Assembly (NCBI GenBank): GCA_911728435.2
Contig: OU452212.1
Span: 9,058,563-9,122,562 of the forward strand
DNA length: 64,000 nt
Source: Apoderus coryli
Taxonomy: Eukaryota; Arthropoda; Insecta; Coleoptera; Attelabidae
Direction: 5' to 3'
The translations under genes and the position numbers were made by a program. Of this stretch, positions 46,574 to 58,639 are shown in pieces; within the stretch, counting starts at the first letter, position 1, and each line of letters opens with the position of its first letter. A model generated the notes under the pieces. That model was not told where the DNA came from. It worked only from the letters and a program-made list of their open reading frames with translations, and searched no databases.

Positions 46574-48895
46574 GATAGATAGATAGATATATTTCTTCAC
46601 CATCTTATGTTACATAACATGTATAGTACGTCATAAAAGAACAAAAATTAAACAATCCAAGTTACAGCAACAAAGAAAGGCTTACAAACAAATTAAAATA
46701 GCAACAACATAAAACAAACTAAAATCTAAAAAAATCTTACGATATCCCTTCTGAAATAGTCCTCAAAGGTATAAAAAGCTTGAGATATCAAAAATGATTT
46801 AATACATTTGGTAAATTGGACTTCTCCAAGGTTCTTTATGTGAGACGGCAGCTTATTATAAAATTTGACACAATAATAGTCAGAACCTTTCCTAGTCCTC
46901 AATAGGCGGTGAAATTCAGGCAATATGTCATTGCGATTTCGCGTACCATAATTATGCATATCAGAGTGTAGAGTGAAATGCGAGGCATTGGTTCGAATGT
47001 AGCCAAGACAGTTTAAGATGTACAAGGAAGGCAAAGTAAGTAGTCCATGTTCAACAAAATACTTTTTACAGCAGTCACGCCAACCGAGCCCCAACATTGT
47101 ACGTAAACATCTCCTCTGTAGCTTGAAGATTTTCATTGCATGGGAACTATGTCCCCAGTTCAAAATACCATACGACATACGGGAAACAAAATAACCATGG
47201 TATACCGTCAACAGACTGGCGATTGAAACACTCTGCGCAAGCCTTCTGATCAGATATATGACCCTGGACAGCGAGCACCCAAGTTCTCGAACATGATTCT
47301 CCCAGGTTAATTTAGGATCAAGATGAACCCCAAGGAACTTCACGCGAACATCGCTCTGAAGATCGATAGGCGCAGAACGCAATGTAAAGTTCATGCTCTG
47401 AGTTTTAGCCTGATTCAAGCTCAGTTCATTTGCCAGAAAGCAATTGCCTATGTCAGTCTCAACAGCATTAACCAACTCCCCTAAAGGGTCGTTTGGTCGA
47501 TATCTACTCAGACTAGTTGTGTCATCAGCAAAGAGGATTATATTTGACTCTTCTTGAAATTTGTATAAATTATTTACGTATATTAAAAACAATAAAGGTC
47601 CCAAAACCGACCCCTGGGGCACACCCCGTCTAACCCTTCGTCTCTCCGAGTATCGTCCCCCATACAAAACGTGCTGAAAATGATCGCTGAGATAAGAGCC
47701 AACCAAGGCAACACTGTCAACATCAAAGTTATAGTAAGAGAGTTTCTGAAGAAGTATCTCGTGTGAGACACAGTCAAAAGCCTTAGTGAGGTCATAAAAG
47801 GAAGCAAAGGTGTTACAGCCCCGCTCCATGCCATCCGAAACATATTCCAAAAGGTTATTAATTGCAAGAGTAGTAAATTTCTTATTACGAAAGCCATATT
47901 GACTATGCATAAAGAGATTATTTGCTTCAAAATATTCAGTTATTTGATTTTTAATAATAGACTCAAAGATTTTCGAAAAAATTGGCAAGATCGATATTGG
48001 TCGATAGTTACTGGGATCATCAACCGATCCTTTATTTTTCTAGATTGGAATAACCCTTGCCTCCTTCAAGACCGCCGGAAATACAGCGTCACCAATGCAA
48101 TGGTTTATCAACTTAGTAAGCGGCACCACTAGCAGATTCTTTAAAGTCCCAATAATCCTAACATTAAGCTCATAATAATCCGAGCTTTTTGTGTTTTTCA
48201 TACCTGATAGTTTTTCACGTACTTCATTAAAGGTTACCGTTCTCAAACTAAATCCAGCAGCTCTAGTGGGAGACATATATTTCTCAAAAGTGACCGATGT
48301 GGCTGGTAGCTGTTTTATGATATCATCAGCCGCAGTTGTAAAGTAGTCATTTAAAATATGCGCAGTCAAGTTCTCAGCTGTCCCGAGATTTGGAGTTGAT
48401 TCCCAATCCTTGACCAGTCTCCACACAGCAGCAGGCCTATTAATAGCGGATGCAATATACTCCTCATAAGCCCCTCTTTTGGCGTTAGAAAGTTCAGCTC
48501 GATATTGTTTTTATAGTGTCTTAAGGCGACTTTAGATACAGACTGAGAATCCGGTTTATGAATCAAATGCATGGTGCATAGCAGATCTCTCATCCTGCGC
48601 AAATCATCGCTGAACCAATTTATGCGACCCAGCGCTGATCCAGCAGTGACTGTTTTAGATTTAAGAGGAAAACAACTTTCAGCTGTATTTGCAATGACAT
48701 TAGTAAACGTTAGAAATCTACTATCAATGCTTATATTTTTATCATCGATAAAGTCCCAATTAATATTCTCGATTCGATTGTACAAGTTAAAAAGTCCGTA
48801 TTGAGTTATGGGTCTGTAACTAATTTTTGCAACAGGCTCCGTCGGGGAAGTGCGTCCTTCAAAGGTGAAAGAATTTGATAGACGAATAACCAAAG
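46574..48895 (-). mobile_element. LINE (jockey-like) with damaged polyprotein
   Basis: Minus-strand order: endonuclease-to-RT linker (about 48893-48050), DPSNYRPISILPIFSKIF, QYGFRNKKFTTLAI, YDLTKAFDCVSHE, GVPQGSVLGPLLFLIYVNNL, LFADDTTSL (active site as FADD), thumb and C-terminus to 46726. It ends in a (TCTA)n tail at 46575-46595, a tail type different from the other LINEs. A frameshift near 48500 and an in-frame TAG near 48040 (just before KNKGSVDDPSNYRP) break the frame. The endonuclease proper is missing. Confidence 0.88.
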
Positions 48896-50380
48896 CCGTT
48901 TAGGCGACAAATTGCAGTTTTAGAGACATAGAAAATAAGGACATAAGACAAAATACATTTTAAATGTTAAAATTTTAAAACTCCTTTTTAAATTACTCTA
49001 ATTTTGATCGAGAGTTTAATTAATTGATTTTAATCATCTCAACGCTGGCGCTGGTCCAAAGGCTAGAAAGCCCGTAAATGTCAACCAATTCTGCCTAAAG
49101 ATTTTTGCAGCAAAACGATCCTAAACCATGAGAACCGAACCTTGAAGAATCAACTGAAAAAGTTTAGTTTGAAGAAAATGACGCATCTATTTCCAATTCT
49201 TTTCCCTTAACTTCAATACACCCCACTTTACTTTGAGTCTTATAAAGCAAATTGAAGGAATTATTGTTCGATGAACTACTATAACATTGTTTTGCGTTAT
49301 TTTGAGTTGTCTTTGAGAATACAAGATTCTACTCAATCATTATAAGTTGATGAAATAGCTCTAAGTGGTGTTATACCATATAGAAATAGCTTACAAGTGT
49401 TCAAACTTTCAGCATATTTCGTAACTCTTCCCAACAATCTATTTGGATATACTATGCACCCGTTTTATTCATATATTTGCTTGTGATATTTTTCTAACAT
49501 TATTGGTCTGTCGAATTCTGTTTACTTTAGCATGTTAAGTGTGGTGGTGAATTTATTCATCCCCCTTCTTAATTCTTTCTATTTGTACGCCGCCGTATAC
49601 CTACCCTTACAAATACTAACAGTAATCCCTTGTTAGAATGAGGTTTTGGTCCAACAGGACACAATAGATTTGGAAATTACGAAAATATATAGGCGAGTAA
49701 AATTTACCAAAAAACCGCTAAGGGCTATTGGATTCCCTTAGGAATTGGAGTTGTTTTTTATTAGCTAACAGATAGTGATATTGAATTTTAGTTTCTTTTG
49801 TTAAAATGATTTTCAAATATCGCTGCAACAATTTTATGCAAAAGCCATACGTGGAAGAAAATCAGCAGGAATAAGTTAACGAGCCCTGTCTATTTGAAAC
49901 GCCCTGTATCTACAGGTTTTTTACTAGTATTTAACACATAATTTTGTTTATTTAATCAGGCTAAATACTCGCAATATACAATAGCCCCAATGCGTGAAAT
50001 CCAATGAACATTACCAAACTATTTAGTAGATAATAAGCGTTACATTTATCCTACATTGATTGCGATTTTACGGTTTCAAATCAGAGTCAAACAAATCTCT
50101 GTTTTATTATGAGTCTATATACGATTTTAGTAGCATACCTACAATAGGGCCAAACAGAACAAAAAACTTATGCAGCTGGCTTCATCAGTCGACCAGAACA
50201 ACCCACCCCTTGTTGTGCATTGCTGATTTTGGATTTGTACCTTGCTGCAGGGTAGGATTTGCGATTTTATTTGTTTGCTTTCTTATGTGTTTGAGTTAAA
50301 GGTAAATATTTGGTTGTGTAGATTTTACCTGGAAGGCAATCAGGTGCAGTTTCGATTATACTTTACACAGACCTTTCGCA
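48896..50380. other. Spacer, no gene seen
   Basis: AT-rich. GAAACGCCCTGTATCTACAGG at about 49896 is another relative of the ACAGGGTGT terminus. The frame at 50060-50299 overlaps others and has no domain. Confidence 0.35.
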
Positions 50381-50387
50381 TACCCAT

Positions 50388-51650
50388 TTGGGTTCGTGTA
50401 AAATCTATCTTTACAATGTCGGCGAGCTCGTGGAACTCATTTTTAACTTAATTTTGAAGACACAAAAATACCCTGATGTATGGAAGCGGGCGAGGGTTGT
50501 TCCTGTTTTGAAATCAGGAGATAAGTGTGAGATAACCAATTATGTCTCTTCTGTCGAATTTCTCAAAGATATTTGAAACAATTTTATATGCGCGTATTTA
50601 CAATAATCTGTGTAACGATATCTCTGTGTTTCTACATGGATTTATGAATCATAGATCTACAATTACCAATCTTACACACATGACACAAGAGATATCGGAA
50701 ACCTTGGATTGTGGTGGTCAAATGGATGTGGTATACACGGATTTTTCGAAGGCGTTTAACAGAATGGATCACGCTGTGTTGGTTAACAAGTTAAATCAAT
50801 TTGGGTTCTCGAATGCCTTGCTTAGACTAATAGTGTCTTACTTGAGTGGCCGCAGTCTATTTGTTTATTATAGCGGACATACATCCAATGACTATAGAAT
50901 GACATCAAGGGTTCCGCAGGGCTCCAATTTGGGTCCCCTGCTTTTTCTTTTATTTATCAATGACCTAGTCGAAAGTATTCCGGCAAGAAAGCTTTTGTTT
51001 GCTGAGGATCTTAAAATTTTTAAACCTATTACAACTAGGTCACTTACTCTCGGAAGAAGAAATTCATTGTTAATTTATATACACTGAACAGCATTTGTTT
51101 GTACCGATCAGACTTGGTTACTGACCTCGGAGTGATATTCGATTCGAGACTCACATGTAATGAGCACATTAAAACCAGAATTCAGGAAGCAAGTCGTATG
51201 TATGGCTTCTTAGTGCGAAGTTGTAAGGGATTTGTGAGTGTCGATGCTCTTTATTTTGCCTATGTTCGCTCTAAGTTAGAGTATGGATCTATAATTTGGT
51301 CCCCATTTTATTCATATCATAAGCAGTCATTAGAAAAAATACAACGTAGATTTTTGAAATATTTGGTCTGGAAGCAGGATGGCGCTTATCCAACTCGAGG
51401 ATACGATCAGGGACTTCTTTTAGCTCGATTTTCAATGCAAAGTCTTGAACTTCGTCGTATTTTGTCATTTTTAATGTTTTTGTATAATATTCTCCATAAC
51501 AAGGTGGATTGTTCTTATATTCTTTCAAAACTAAACTTTAATATTCCCAGAACTTGCACTAGACATGATTGTTTGTTTAGATGTGAGCGTGCTAGAAATA
51601 ATGTTCTCTTGAGATCCCCACTCTATGTAATGACTGTTTGTTAAATTTAA
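50388..51650 (+). pseudogene. LINE reverse transcriptase with mutated active site
   Basis: Two adjoining frames (50542-51087 and 51099-51644) plus an upstream piece (WKRARVVPVLKSGDKCEITNY at about 50480). Motifs: LLSNFSKIFETIL, YTDFSKAFNRMDH, RVPQGSNLGPLLFLLFINDL, LLFAEDLKIF, then the thumb (LVTDLGVIFDSRLTCNEHIK). The FADD box reads FAED, an Asp-to-Glu change at an essential residue. A frame break lies between FAED and the thumb. Inactive. Confidence 0.85.
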
Positions 51651-51779
51651 TGAATTAAGTCACTGTTTTGATGTATTTTTTGATAGTGTTAGTAAATTAG
51701 AACGTGTTGTTCATGCAGTTTTGGAATTTTGATGTTCTCTTCTCTGTTCGCCATCTATGGGTCATCCTATGGACGTTTT

Positions 51780-52090
51780 CAGATAATCAACAAGAAACAG
51801 TCTATTCGACATCAGATGCTCATTGATAAACAAAATAAAGAGTAGTGGTCCTAAATTTAAACCTTGGGGAACCCCTGACGTCGCAGCAAACTTGGATGAT
51901 CTGTATCGGTTATAAAATACAAACAGTTGTCTATTATGCAAGTAAGACCCGTTAGCGAAAATCTCCTAAAGCAAACTGGACATAGAATTAAAACAAGCTA
52001 AGACAACCACGTCCTTCGAAGGTGGTGTCGTCCATTTCTTTAAGGTGTTTTGAACGAGTTACATCATTGACAATGTTTGCACCAAAATTT
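51780..52090 (-). pseudogene. LINE reverse transcriptase fragment, minus strand
   Basis: Reverse complement encodes NGSYLHNRQLFVFYNR, SSKFAATSGVPQGLNLGPLL and FILFINEHLMSN, the region around the SGVPQG motif. Related to, but facing, the LINE that ends at 51650. Confidence 0.75.
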
Positions 52091-52777
52091 CTTCTATAAA
52101 GCCCAAAATCTGATGGACTGCAAGAGGTCTGGTTTGCATTATGGTCTTTTCCGACTCAAATATTATTCTCATCACTTTTGGATCCAAAGAATACATTTTT
52201 TGTGATCCAGAATAGTCAAAACTCATTTGTTAAGGTTTCTATTAAAATATTTGAGTGGGAATTGTTAAAAATCCGGTCCTGGAAATCGAGTAGCCACTCC
52301 ACATTTAGTTATATTAATAATTTCTTCTTCTAGTAGTGTAGAGTCAAACCACCCCCTCTATGTGGGGTTGGTGTTTATATGGAGCTTGTTCGGGACGCAT
52401 AAAGGGAGCGCGTGTTTATTGAACCGAACACCTGTTAAAAGTAAATCGGTGCTATAGAGAAAATTACTATTTGTATATTTATTTTACAGTTTTACGTTAC
52501 ACCTCTAGGATCATTAAAGGACTATTAAAATAAATAAATATAGTCCAATCGTGTTAGAATTATTTATTTTGTCTCAATTAAGTTCGTAGAATGCTTGTTT
52601 TACTGCCTAGTCAAAAAAAAAAAAATTTTTAGAATGTTTAAATTCGAACGTTAGTAGCTAAAAGTTAGCTGTTGTCTTTTTCGATGATGTCTTTCACATG
52701 CTCTAATGACAAGAGCGCCTTCAAAATTAAATGAAGTGAAATAAACCATATAAAAATTTTAACACCATGACCGCAAA
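52091..52777. other. Spacer; possible LTR-like or SINE-like patch
   Basis: 52340-52460 is GC-richer (GTGGGGTTGGTGTTTATATGG, GGACGCATAAAGGGAGCGCG). No matching second copy in the window, so it cannot be called an LTR. Confidence 0.3.
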
Positions 52778-53624
52778 ATATCCTCCTCTTCAATTTTTGT
52801 GAACAAAAATTCGTTCAACATGGTCCGATAACGATCGCCATTTACTGTAACGGCCACTCCTTGCTCATTTTCGAAGAAAAATGGCCCAAATATGCCTCCG
52901 GACCAAAATCCGCACCAAACAGTGATTCGTTTTGGGTGCATCGGCTTTTCAATGTATGCGTGCGGGTTTTCTGTGCCCCAAATGCGACAATTTTGCTTGT
53001 TTATATACCCGCCAAGATCAAAATGGGCTTCATCTGAAAAGATGATTTTTTTGGCAAAATCGGCATCTTCTGTAAGTCGATCGCAGGCCCACAGAGCGAA
53101 GCGAAAACGCATTGGATGGTCAGTTGGCTTCAACTCCTGAACCAATTGGACTTTGTATGGCGTCATACCAAGGTCTTTATGCAAAATTCGTCTCAATGAT
53201 GTCTCCGAAATGTTCAATTGTTGAGAGCGACGGTGAATTGATGTTGATGGCGCTTCACGCACACTTTCTGCCACAGCAGCAATATTCTCGGGTGTACGCA
53301 CTGTTTTTGGCTTTTCACGCTTTGGTTTATCGATGAGGATGCCAGTTTCTTTCACTTTTTTCACGAGATAACGAACATACGGAGCTGACGGTGCTTCTCT
53401 TCTTCCAAAATCCGTACGCAATTTTCGCACACATTCTGCAACATTACCATGATTTTCAAAGTAATGTCGCAATATTTCCCAGCGTTGTTCAAGCGTATAC
53501 ACAACCATATTCGTTCAGCGGAAGGATAAAACTAATTATCTGTCAAATCAGACATAAGCTAAGTGTTACCCTTCACGAAATAAGCACTAGTTGAAAAAAA
53601 ACGTTCGATGGCGGACCCGATAGA
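52778..53624 (-). pseudogene. DD41D (rosa-type) mariner transposase, copy 2, lacks catalytic C-terminus
   Basis: Starts at 53508 with the paired-like HTH N-terminus (MVVYTLEQRWEILRHYF, NVAECVRKLRTDFG) and runs without interruption through RSQQLNISETSLRRILHK and SDEAHFDLGGY (first Asp) to TKIEEEDI, then is cut off before the second and third Asp. It is about 95% identical to copy 1 where they overlap. The outer end is the inverted repeat read on the minus strand as TATCGGGTCCGCCATCGAACG (about 53602-53622), matching the left end of copy 1. Confidence 0.9.
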
Positions 53625-53879
53625 GTTTAAAGAAGGGTTTGAGTTTTATTAATTTACTCGCGTTAAATAAACTATAAATCTTAAGACACTACCCAACGGG
53701 GGGATTAGTGCTTTTAGGACCCGAAGTTTACTTCACTGAAGTTTGGAGAGAAGACCTCAAAAAAAAAACCGAGAGAGTTTTGTTGGTAAGCTCGTTAGGC
53801 TCGTAACGAACAGAATTATTCTTGCAGTAAGTTTTGGAAATTTGTCAATTTGAATATTTTCATTACCGAAATAATGTTT

Positions 53880-54200
53880 CTTCTCACACGTACCTAGTTT
53901 TTCAGGATTTGTTATAGTAGACGGTATCGTCAGTGGTTAAACGAAAATTTTGATGGACGGTTGATAGGGCGCGGAAATGATGCTCCTAAAAACTGGCCTG
54001 GTTAGGTCTCCTGACCTAAATCCTTCAGATTTTACTGTCTAAGGTCAAGTGAATGGCAAAGTTTATACAGTGCCAACTGAAACTGTCGAGCAACTGCAGG
54101 AAAGAATACGTAATGCGTTTAATGAAATTGTTGCAAACGCATTGTGTACTCTTTTAGCTCTAGAGTGAATAATTGTATAGCAGCAAATGGTGGACATTTT
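53880..54200 (+). pseudogene. Tc1/mariner-superfamily transposase remnant
   Basis: Conceptual translation with breaks: RYRQWLNENFDGRLIGRGN, WP.RSPDLNPSDFTV.GQVN, then KVYTVPTETVEQLQERIRNA. RSPDLNPSDF is the third-Asp motif of Tc1/mariner transposases. The stop replacing the Trp after FTV and other frame breaks show decay. Confidence 0.7.
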
Positions 54201-55020
54201 GAAAAATAATTAGGTACCTATTTTGAGCGATTTTCGATTGACAAATTGTGAGCGAAAGGATTAACACGTAACGTACTCAGTACTATCCCTGAACAATATC
54301 CTTTTTTCCTCTTTTTTTCGGGTATTTCCCTTGACAGCTCACAATCATCGAGCTCAGGATTTCCGCTCTTACACGGAAGTCTTTAGGACCCACCTTCACG
54401 CTGGTAAGGGGCGGGCAACGAAGCTAGGCAATTAGTCGTGAGCTCTGCAGATTTGAACACCGAGTACCTCACGCAACAAGTGGTTCCAGTACAACAGGAA
54501 CTTCCTAGCACGGCTAAGGGTCAACAGCTGGGACGATCCACCCAGCTCCCTCCTCTTTCAACCTTTTTCCCTCGTCGCGGACCTTTAGTTCTGAAAGGAA
54601 CTCGTGTGTCAGTGGATCTTCCAAGTCACACGGAGCTGCCTACGGTAGTTCGCTGGTGCCGACGATTTCCCTCAACCACCAACTTGATTCAAGCCTTTTG
54701 GATTGGTCAAGCTTTCCTAAACCAGCTCCCAAACGACAGTGTTTCTCCTTGTACGGGATCAGCAAGCGACGTCGAGGCTTTTTAAAGCTTCGATTAGCGA
54801 GTGGGTTCTTCGCGAGATTTAACGCTGTTTCCCCCACACATATTAACTCCAATCCCCTTCTGTGCACTGCTTCTATTCCTTGAAGTGCACCAGGGTCCCC
54901 TAGGTTAAGTCTTTTTGTTAGGTTCAGGTTTATTTATTTTTATTTTCGACTTTGCCGAGCTACTCCTCGAGAGTGTTCAGGGTTGTCCTCTTTATAGTTA
55001 TTTTTCTTAAATTGTCTGGA
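54201..55020. other. GC-richer patch of unknown origin
   Basis: About 54330-54900 has clearly higher GC than its surroundings and three overlapping frames of 75-115 codons on both strands, none with a recognisable domain. Its position between two transposase remnants suggests mobile DNA, possibly the 3' part of another retroelement. Confidence 0.35.
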
Positions 55021-55035
55021 AGTATTCCCTAGACA

Positions 55036-55221
55036 ATGGACAACCCACCTTCTGAAGAGCTGAGAGGTCAACGTTTTTCGACATCTGAAGAAGCGGTTGC
55101 TGCATTCAGAATGCATGTTTTGGAGATACCTCAATCAGAGGAGCAAAAGTGCTTCGACAATTGGTTTAAACGCATGCAAAAGTGTATAGATCTTCATGGG
55201 GAAGATTTTGAAAAACAATAA
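55036..55221 (+). pseudogene. Mariner transposase C-terminal remnant
   Basis: The 61-codon frame ends the way DD34D mariner transposases do: LRGQRFSTSEEAVAAF, NWFKRMQKCIDLHGEDFEKQ, stop. The catalytic domain is absent, so only the tail of the element is present. Confidence 0.7.
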
Positions 55222-58098
55222 AGTGATTTTCGATGATTAATAGTGGTTTTTGTTCTCTAATATCGAAATATAAAAGGCAACCCTCTATTGTGTTAAATTT
55301 ATTTAATTTTTTTGCTAATTGTTAATTGTTTCTATGGCTGACTTTTTAATAAGACAAAAGAAAATTGTAAGTGTTACCTTGTCTTCAAATATTATAATTC
55401 GATTGTTGTTTTTTTTTTATTTTAATGTTTTGAATTTATGTTCCTGTTTTAATGTGTTTTGTTTCTTTTTTTCGTTTATATAATTTTCAATTAATTGTTT
55501 TTTGATAATATTTTAAATGTATGCGTTCCTTCTTGATATAAATATAATTTGTATTTTGCAGCACTCTGAGGATGATCTAATATAGATCGAAACGTTAGTG
55601 ATATTCAAAACTGAGTTTTATTGTTTACGACCTACAACCCAAATAAAGAAAAACTTACTTAAAAATTTATTAAATTTTGTTGATTTTATTTTTTAAAATT
55701 TTCAAACTAGAATTTCTCGAAAACCTTTAAGTTTTTCGAGACAAAACAAGTATAGCTTTTTATGTAGAAAACTTTATTTTATCACATTTTTGACACAAAT
55801 GGAATAAAAGTCACAAGAGAAAAAAGTTAGGTTATAATTAACGCAAGGGTCCCCCCCGTTTACCCGCCTATGGTCATCCATTTTTATTCAATTTCATGTC
55901 AGTTTGCAACATTTAACTAGGTGACTAAATATGCTACATTTGATCAATTCATCTCTCCTCGTTTCGAAAATATTTCAAAAAAATCGTCCTCAGGCAGTTA
56001 TCTTTAACACCCTGTATCTTTGTAAATAGGGACTTATCGAAAAATTACAATTTAAGTTTTTTTCATGATTAGACGTTCCCCAATTCGCTCACAAATTTTG
56101 ACTACCTATTTTAGAAACACGAAATATTTTAATTACCTTCCGATGATGAATGAAAAAATTAGACTATTATAATATTTCCACAAATAGTATAACACCCGGC
56201 ACAAATCAGCAATTTTATGGAAATCTTTTGAATGAATAAAGTACGCCATAAAATCTATTATACAAATAGACAGGCATTACAAAAATGGGACCAAAATACC
56301 ACCCTACGCTATTTAGTCCATTTGACATGGGATTAAGTGAGATTTGGGTCTGAATTTTTGTATTATGAATTATTAATATTCAATAGGGAGATTTCATTAA
56401 ATATTTCCTCTACGAATCTTTTTAGGCTCGTGTAAATCCCCACTAACTTATATTAAAATTTTCCTTTCAAAGTTGCTCGAATTTATTTTTGACTTTCGTT
56501 TGGTTCTCACTGTATTTTTTATTACAATTTTTGTAGAACGAAATTTTAAAAGAGAAAACATAGATATAATAATAATAAAAAAAAACACAAGACAAATTAA
56601 ACGACAAATTGTTTATTAAAATTAATAAGTAAAACAGAAACATGAAATTACACCGTATAGTTGCATTTTTTTTGTTTAGTAATTAATTTTGTTTAATAAC
56701 TAGGGGATTTTACTTAATATTATTTACATTTTAAAATAATAAATCTTTATAATTAATAATAATTAAATTTTGATACTCAAATTAAACAATTTCATGTTCA
56801 AAAGTAGACAAATTGTGTCGTCGAAAGCCATAAACGTTCATCCCTTATATCATTGCTCTTGTTTGGCAATAATATAAGCACAGTTCATCATAGTGTAATT
56901 AAAATTACCTTTTTTTTTGTATTTTTTTTTTTAAATATTTAATTAACATTAGTGATGACAATGCAACGTTAAGTCTAAAAAAGAAAAAATAAGAAAAACA
57001 CAAATTGCATTAACGTACAAATTATTGTGATTAATAATTAGACTATTTTCACACTGAATTTTAATATAATTTTGGTGCTTTTAATAAACATTAAGTTTGT
57101 GAAATGGTTGACTTACGAACTAGCCAGAAAAAACATTTATGTTATGTTAAAAGTGGTACTATATGCGCATGTGTATTTTGCAAATACTTCATTTATTTTT
57201 TTTTGAAAATTACACCTCGCTCTGAATTATTTGTAAACATTTAACATTCAATTTTGCTTTTAGTTTCCAAAAATAAAAAAAAAAACGTTATTATATTTTT
57301 TTGCAATTTAATAATTTTGTTAGTTTGTACTATATTGTTAATTCCTTAGTTGCACATTTATATTTATGTGTTTTCTTATAATAAATCTTTACTTTAGATA
57401 GATTTTGTATAACATTTCTAGCTGTGGGAATTTACATGCAATATATTTAATTTACATCCAACATATTTTTGAATTTTACTTATTTATTTATATAATTTTT
57501 ATTCTATTTGCTTTGTACTTAGTTTACAATATAATAATATAATTTAATTTTTAAAACCCTTGACGATTGTAATGGATTTTTACACCACGGAAGAGGTAGG
57601 TACATCAAATATTTATTATATATTATTAACAGTTTTAATTGCTATATTATATCATATTTTGTACATATTTATCATAAATGTTGAGGTAGATTTTTGTATT
57701 TTGTACTTGTGTTTTGAATTATATTTTCAACGTTCTTTTAACATGACAAATAATTATAATATTAACAATTATTTATTTATACAAATATTTTCCATCATAT
57801 TTGACATATTGTTTATTCAACATAATAATTTCACAGTCTAATAAATAATACAGTATTCTGACTTTCCGCTTGCGAGCCGTCCTGCGCATATCGCCGCGCA
57901 TGCCGCCATTATCGGTTACAACGTCACAATAATCGCATAGACGTAGATAGATACCGTTCACTCCTGTGTTCAATATATAGTTCATTGTCGGCGTGTACGA
58001 GATAAATAAATATTGTGTTTGTAATCTAATTCTGTGTTTTGTCTTTTTGGTATAGTGTTCGTGAGAATTAAAAGGATTTTATTTTTATTAACGTATCT
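55222..58098. other. AT-rich intergenic stretch with a Penelope-like motif
   Basis: CTGAGGATGATCTAATATAG then ATCGAAACGTTAG at 55565-55597 resembles terminal repeats of Penelope-like elements. TAACACCCTGTATC occurs at about 56009. 56570-57560 is almost pure A/T with no gene. ATGGATTTTTACACCACGGA at 57572 is followed by AAGAG|GTAGGT and might be a tiny first exon, but nothing in the window supports it. 57850-58020 is GC-richer and may be an LTR-like end. Confidence 0.35.
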
Positions 58099-58462
58099 TA
58101 TGATTAATACAATGAACAATCAGGGAGGACATGTGTGTGCTACAAAATGTTGTCCCAACAAGCGGTACACTTGCTCTAAACATTTTTTTCGCTTCCCCAC
58201 AGATCCTGTTAGGTGAGTAATAAGTAAAAATAAAGATGAATACTAGATAATTTTACATTTATAACAACTATTTACAAATTAAGTTACAAATAGTTGTTAT
58301 AAATGTAAAATTATCTAGTATTCATCTTTATTTTTACTTATTACTCACCTGACAGGATCTGTGGGGAAGCGAAAAAAATGTTTAGAGCAAGTGTACCGCT
58401 TATTGGGACAACATTTTGCAGCACACACATGTCCTCCCTGATTGTTCATTGTATTAATCATA
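58099..58462. repeat. Near-perfect palindrome of a THAP-type exon
   Basis: Arms 58099-58271 and 58290-58462, 173 bp each, with about three mismatches and an 18-bp spacer. Each arm encodes GGHVCATKCCPNKRYTCSK followed by HFFRFPTDP, resembling the start of a THAP zinc finger (CxxxC then FxFP.DP), and then a consensus donor AG|GTGAGT. THAP domains are common at the N-terminus of P-element-type and other transposases as well as host factors. No downstream exon is seen. Confidence 0.85.
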
Positions 58463-58466
58463 CATT

Positions 58467-58501
58467 ACAAATTTTACGGTTATACATAACCGTAAAATTT
58501 A
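58467..58501. repeat. Short perfect inverted repeat
   Basis: AAATTTTACGGTTAT, 3-base loop, ATAACCGTAAAATTT directly after the THAP palindrome. The arms are 15 bp. Confidence 0.8.
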
Positions 58502-58639
58502 TATTACGAAATGGCAGTATCTAATATGTTTTTAAACTAAATGAAAGTAAAACATAAACACAAGTTGTCTCGTGGCGAGATAGCATGATAACGCAATCAG
58601 CTAGGGGTTATATTATTGACAATATATATATGGCCCTTG

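Noticed and set aside
52340..52460. Solo LTR
   Set aside because: No second copy, no TG...CA boundaries with a target duplication, and no primer-binding site could be identified.
57560..57841. 93-codon frame with hydrophobic segments
   Set aside because: Almost pure A/T codons (Ile, Tyr, Phe, Asn) in an AT-rich desert. A tiny first exon at its start (MDFYTTEE then GTAGGT) is conceivable but unsupported.
58034..58216. 60-codon THAP-containing frame as a complete gene
   Set aside because: It runs into the splice donor AG|GTGAGT and is duplicated in inverted orientation. No following exon is seen, so it is treated as a transposon-derived exon fragment.
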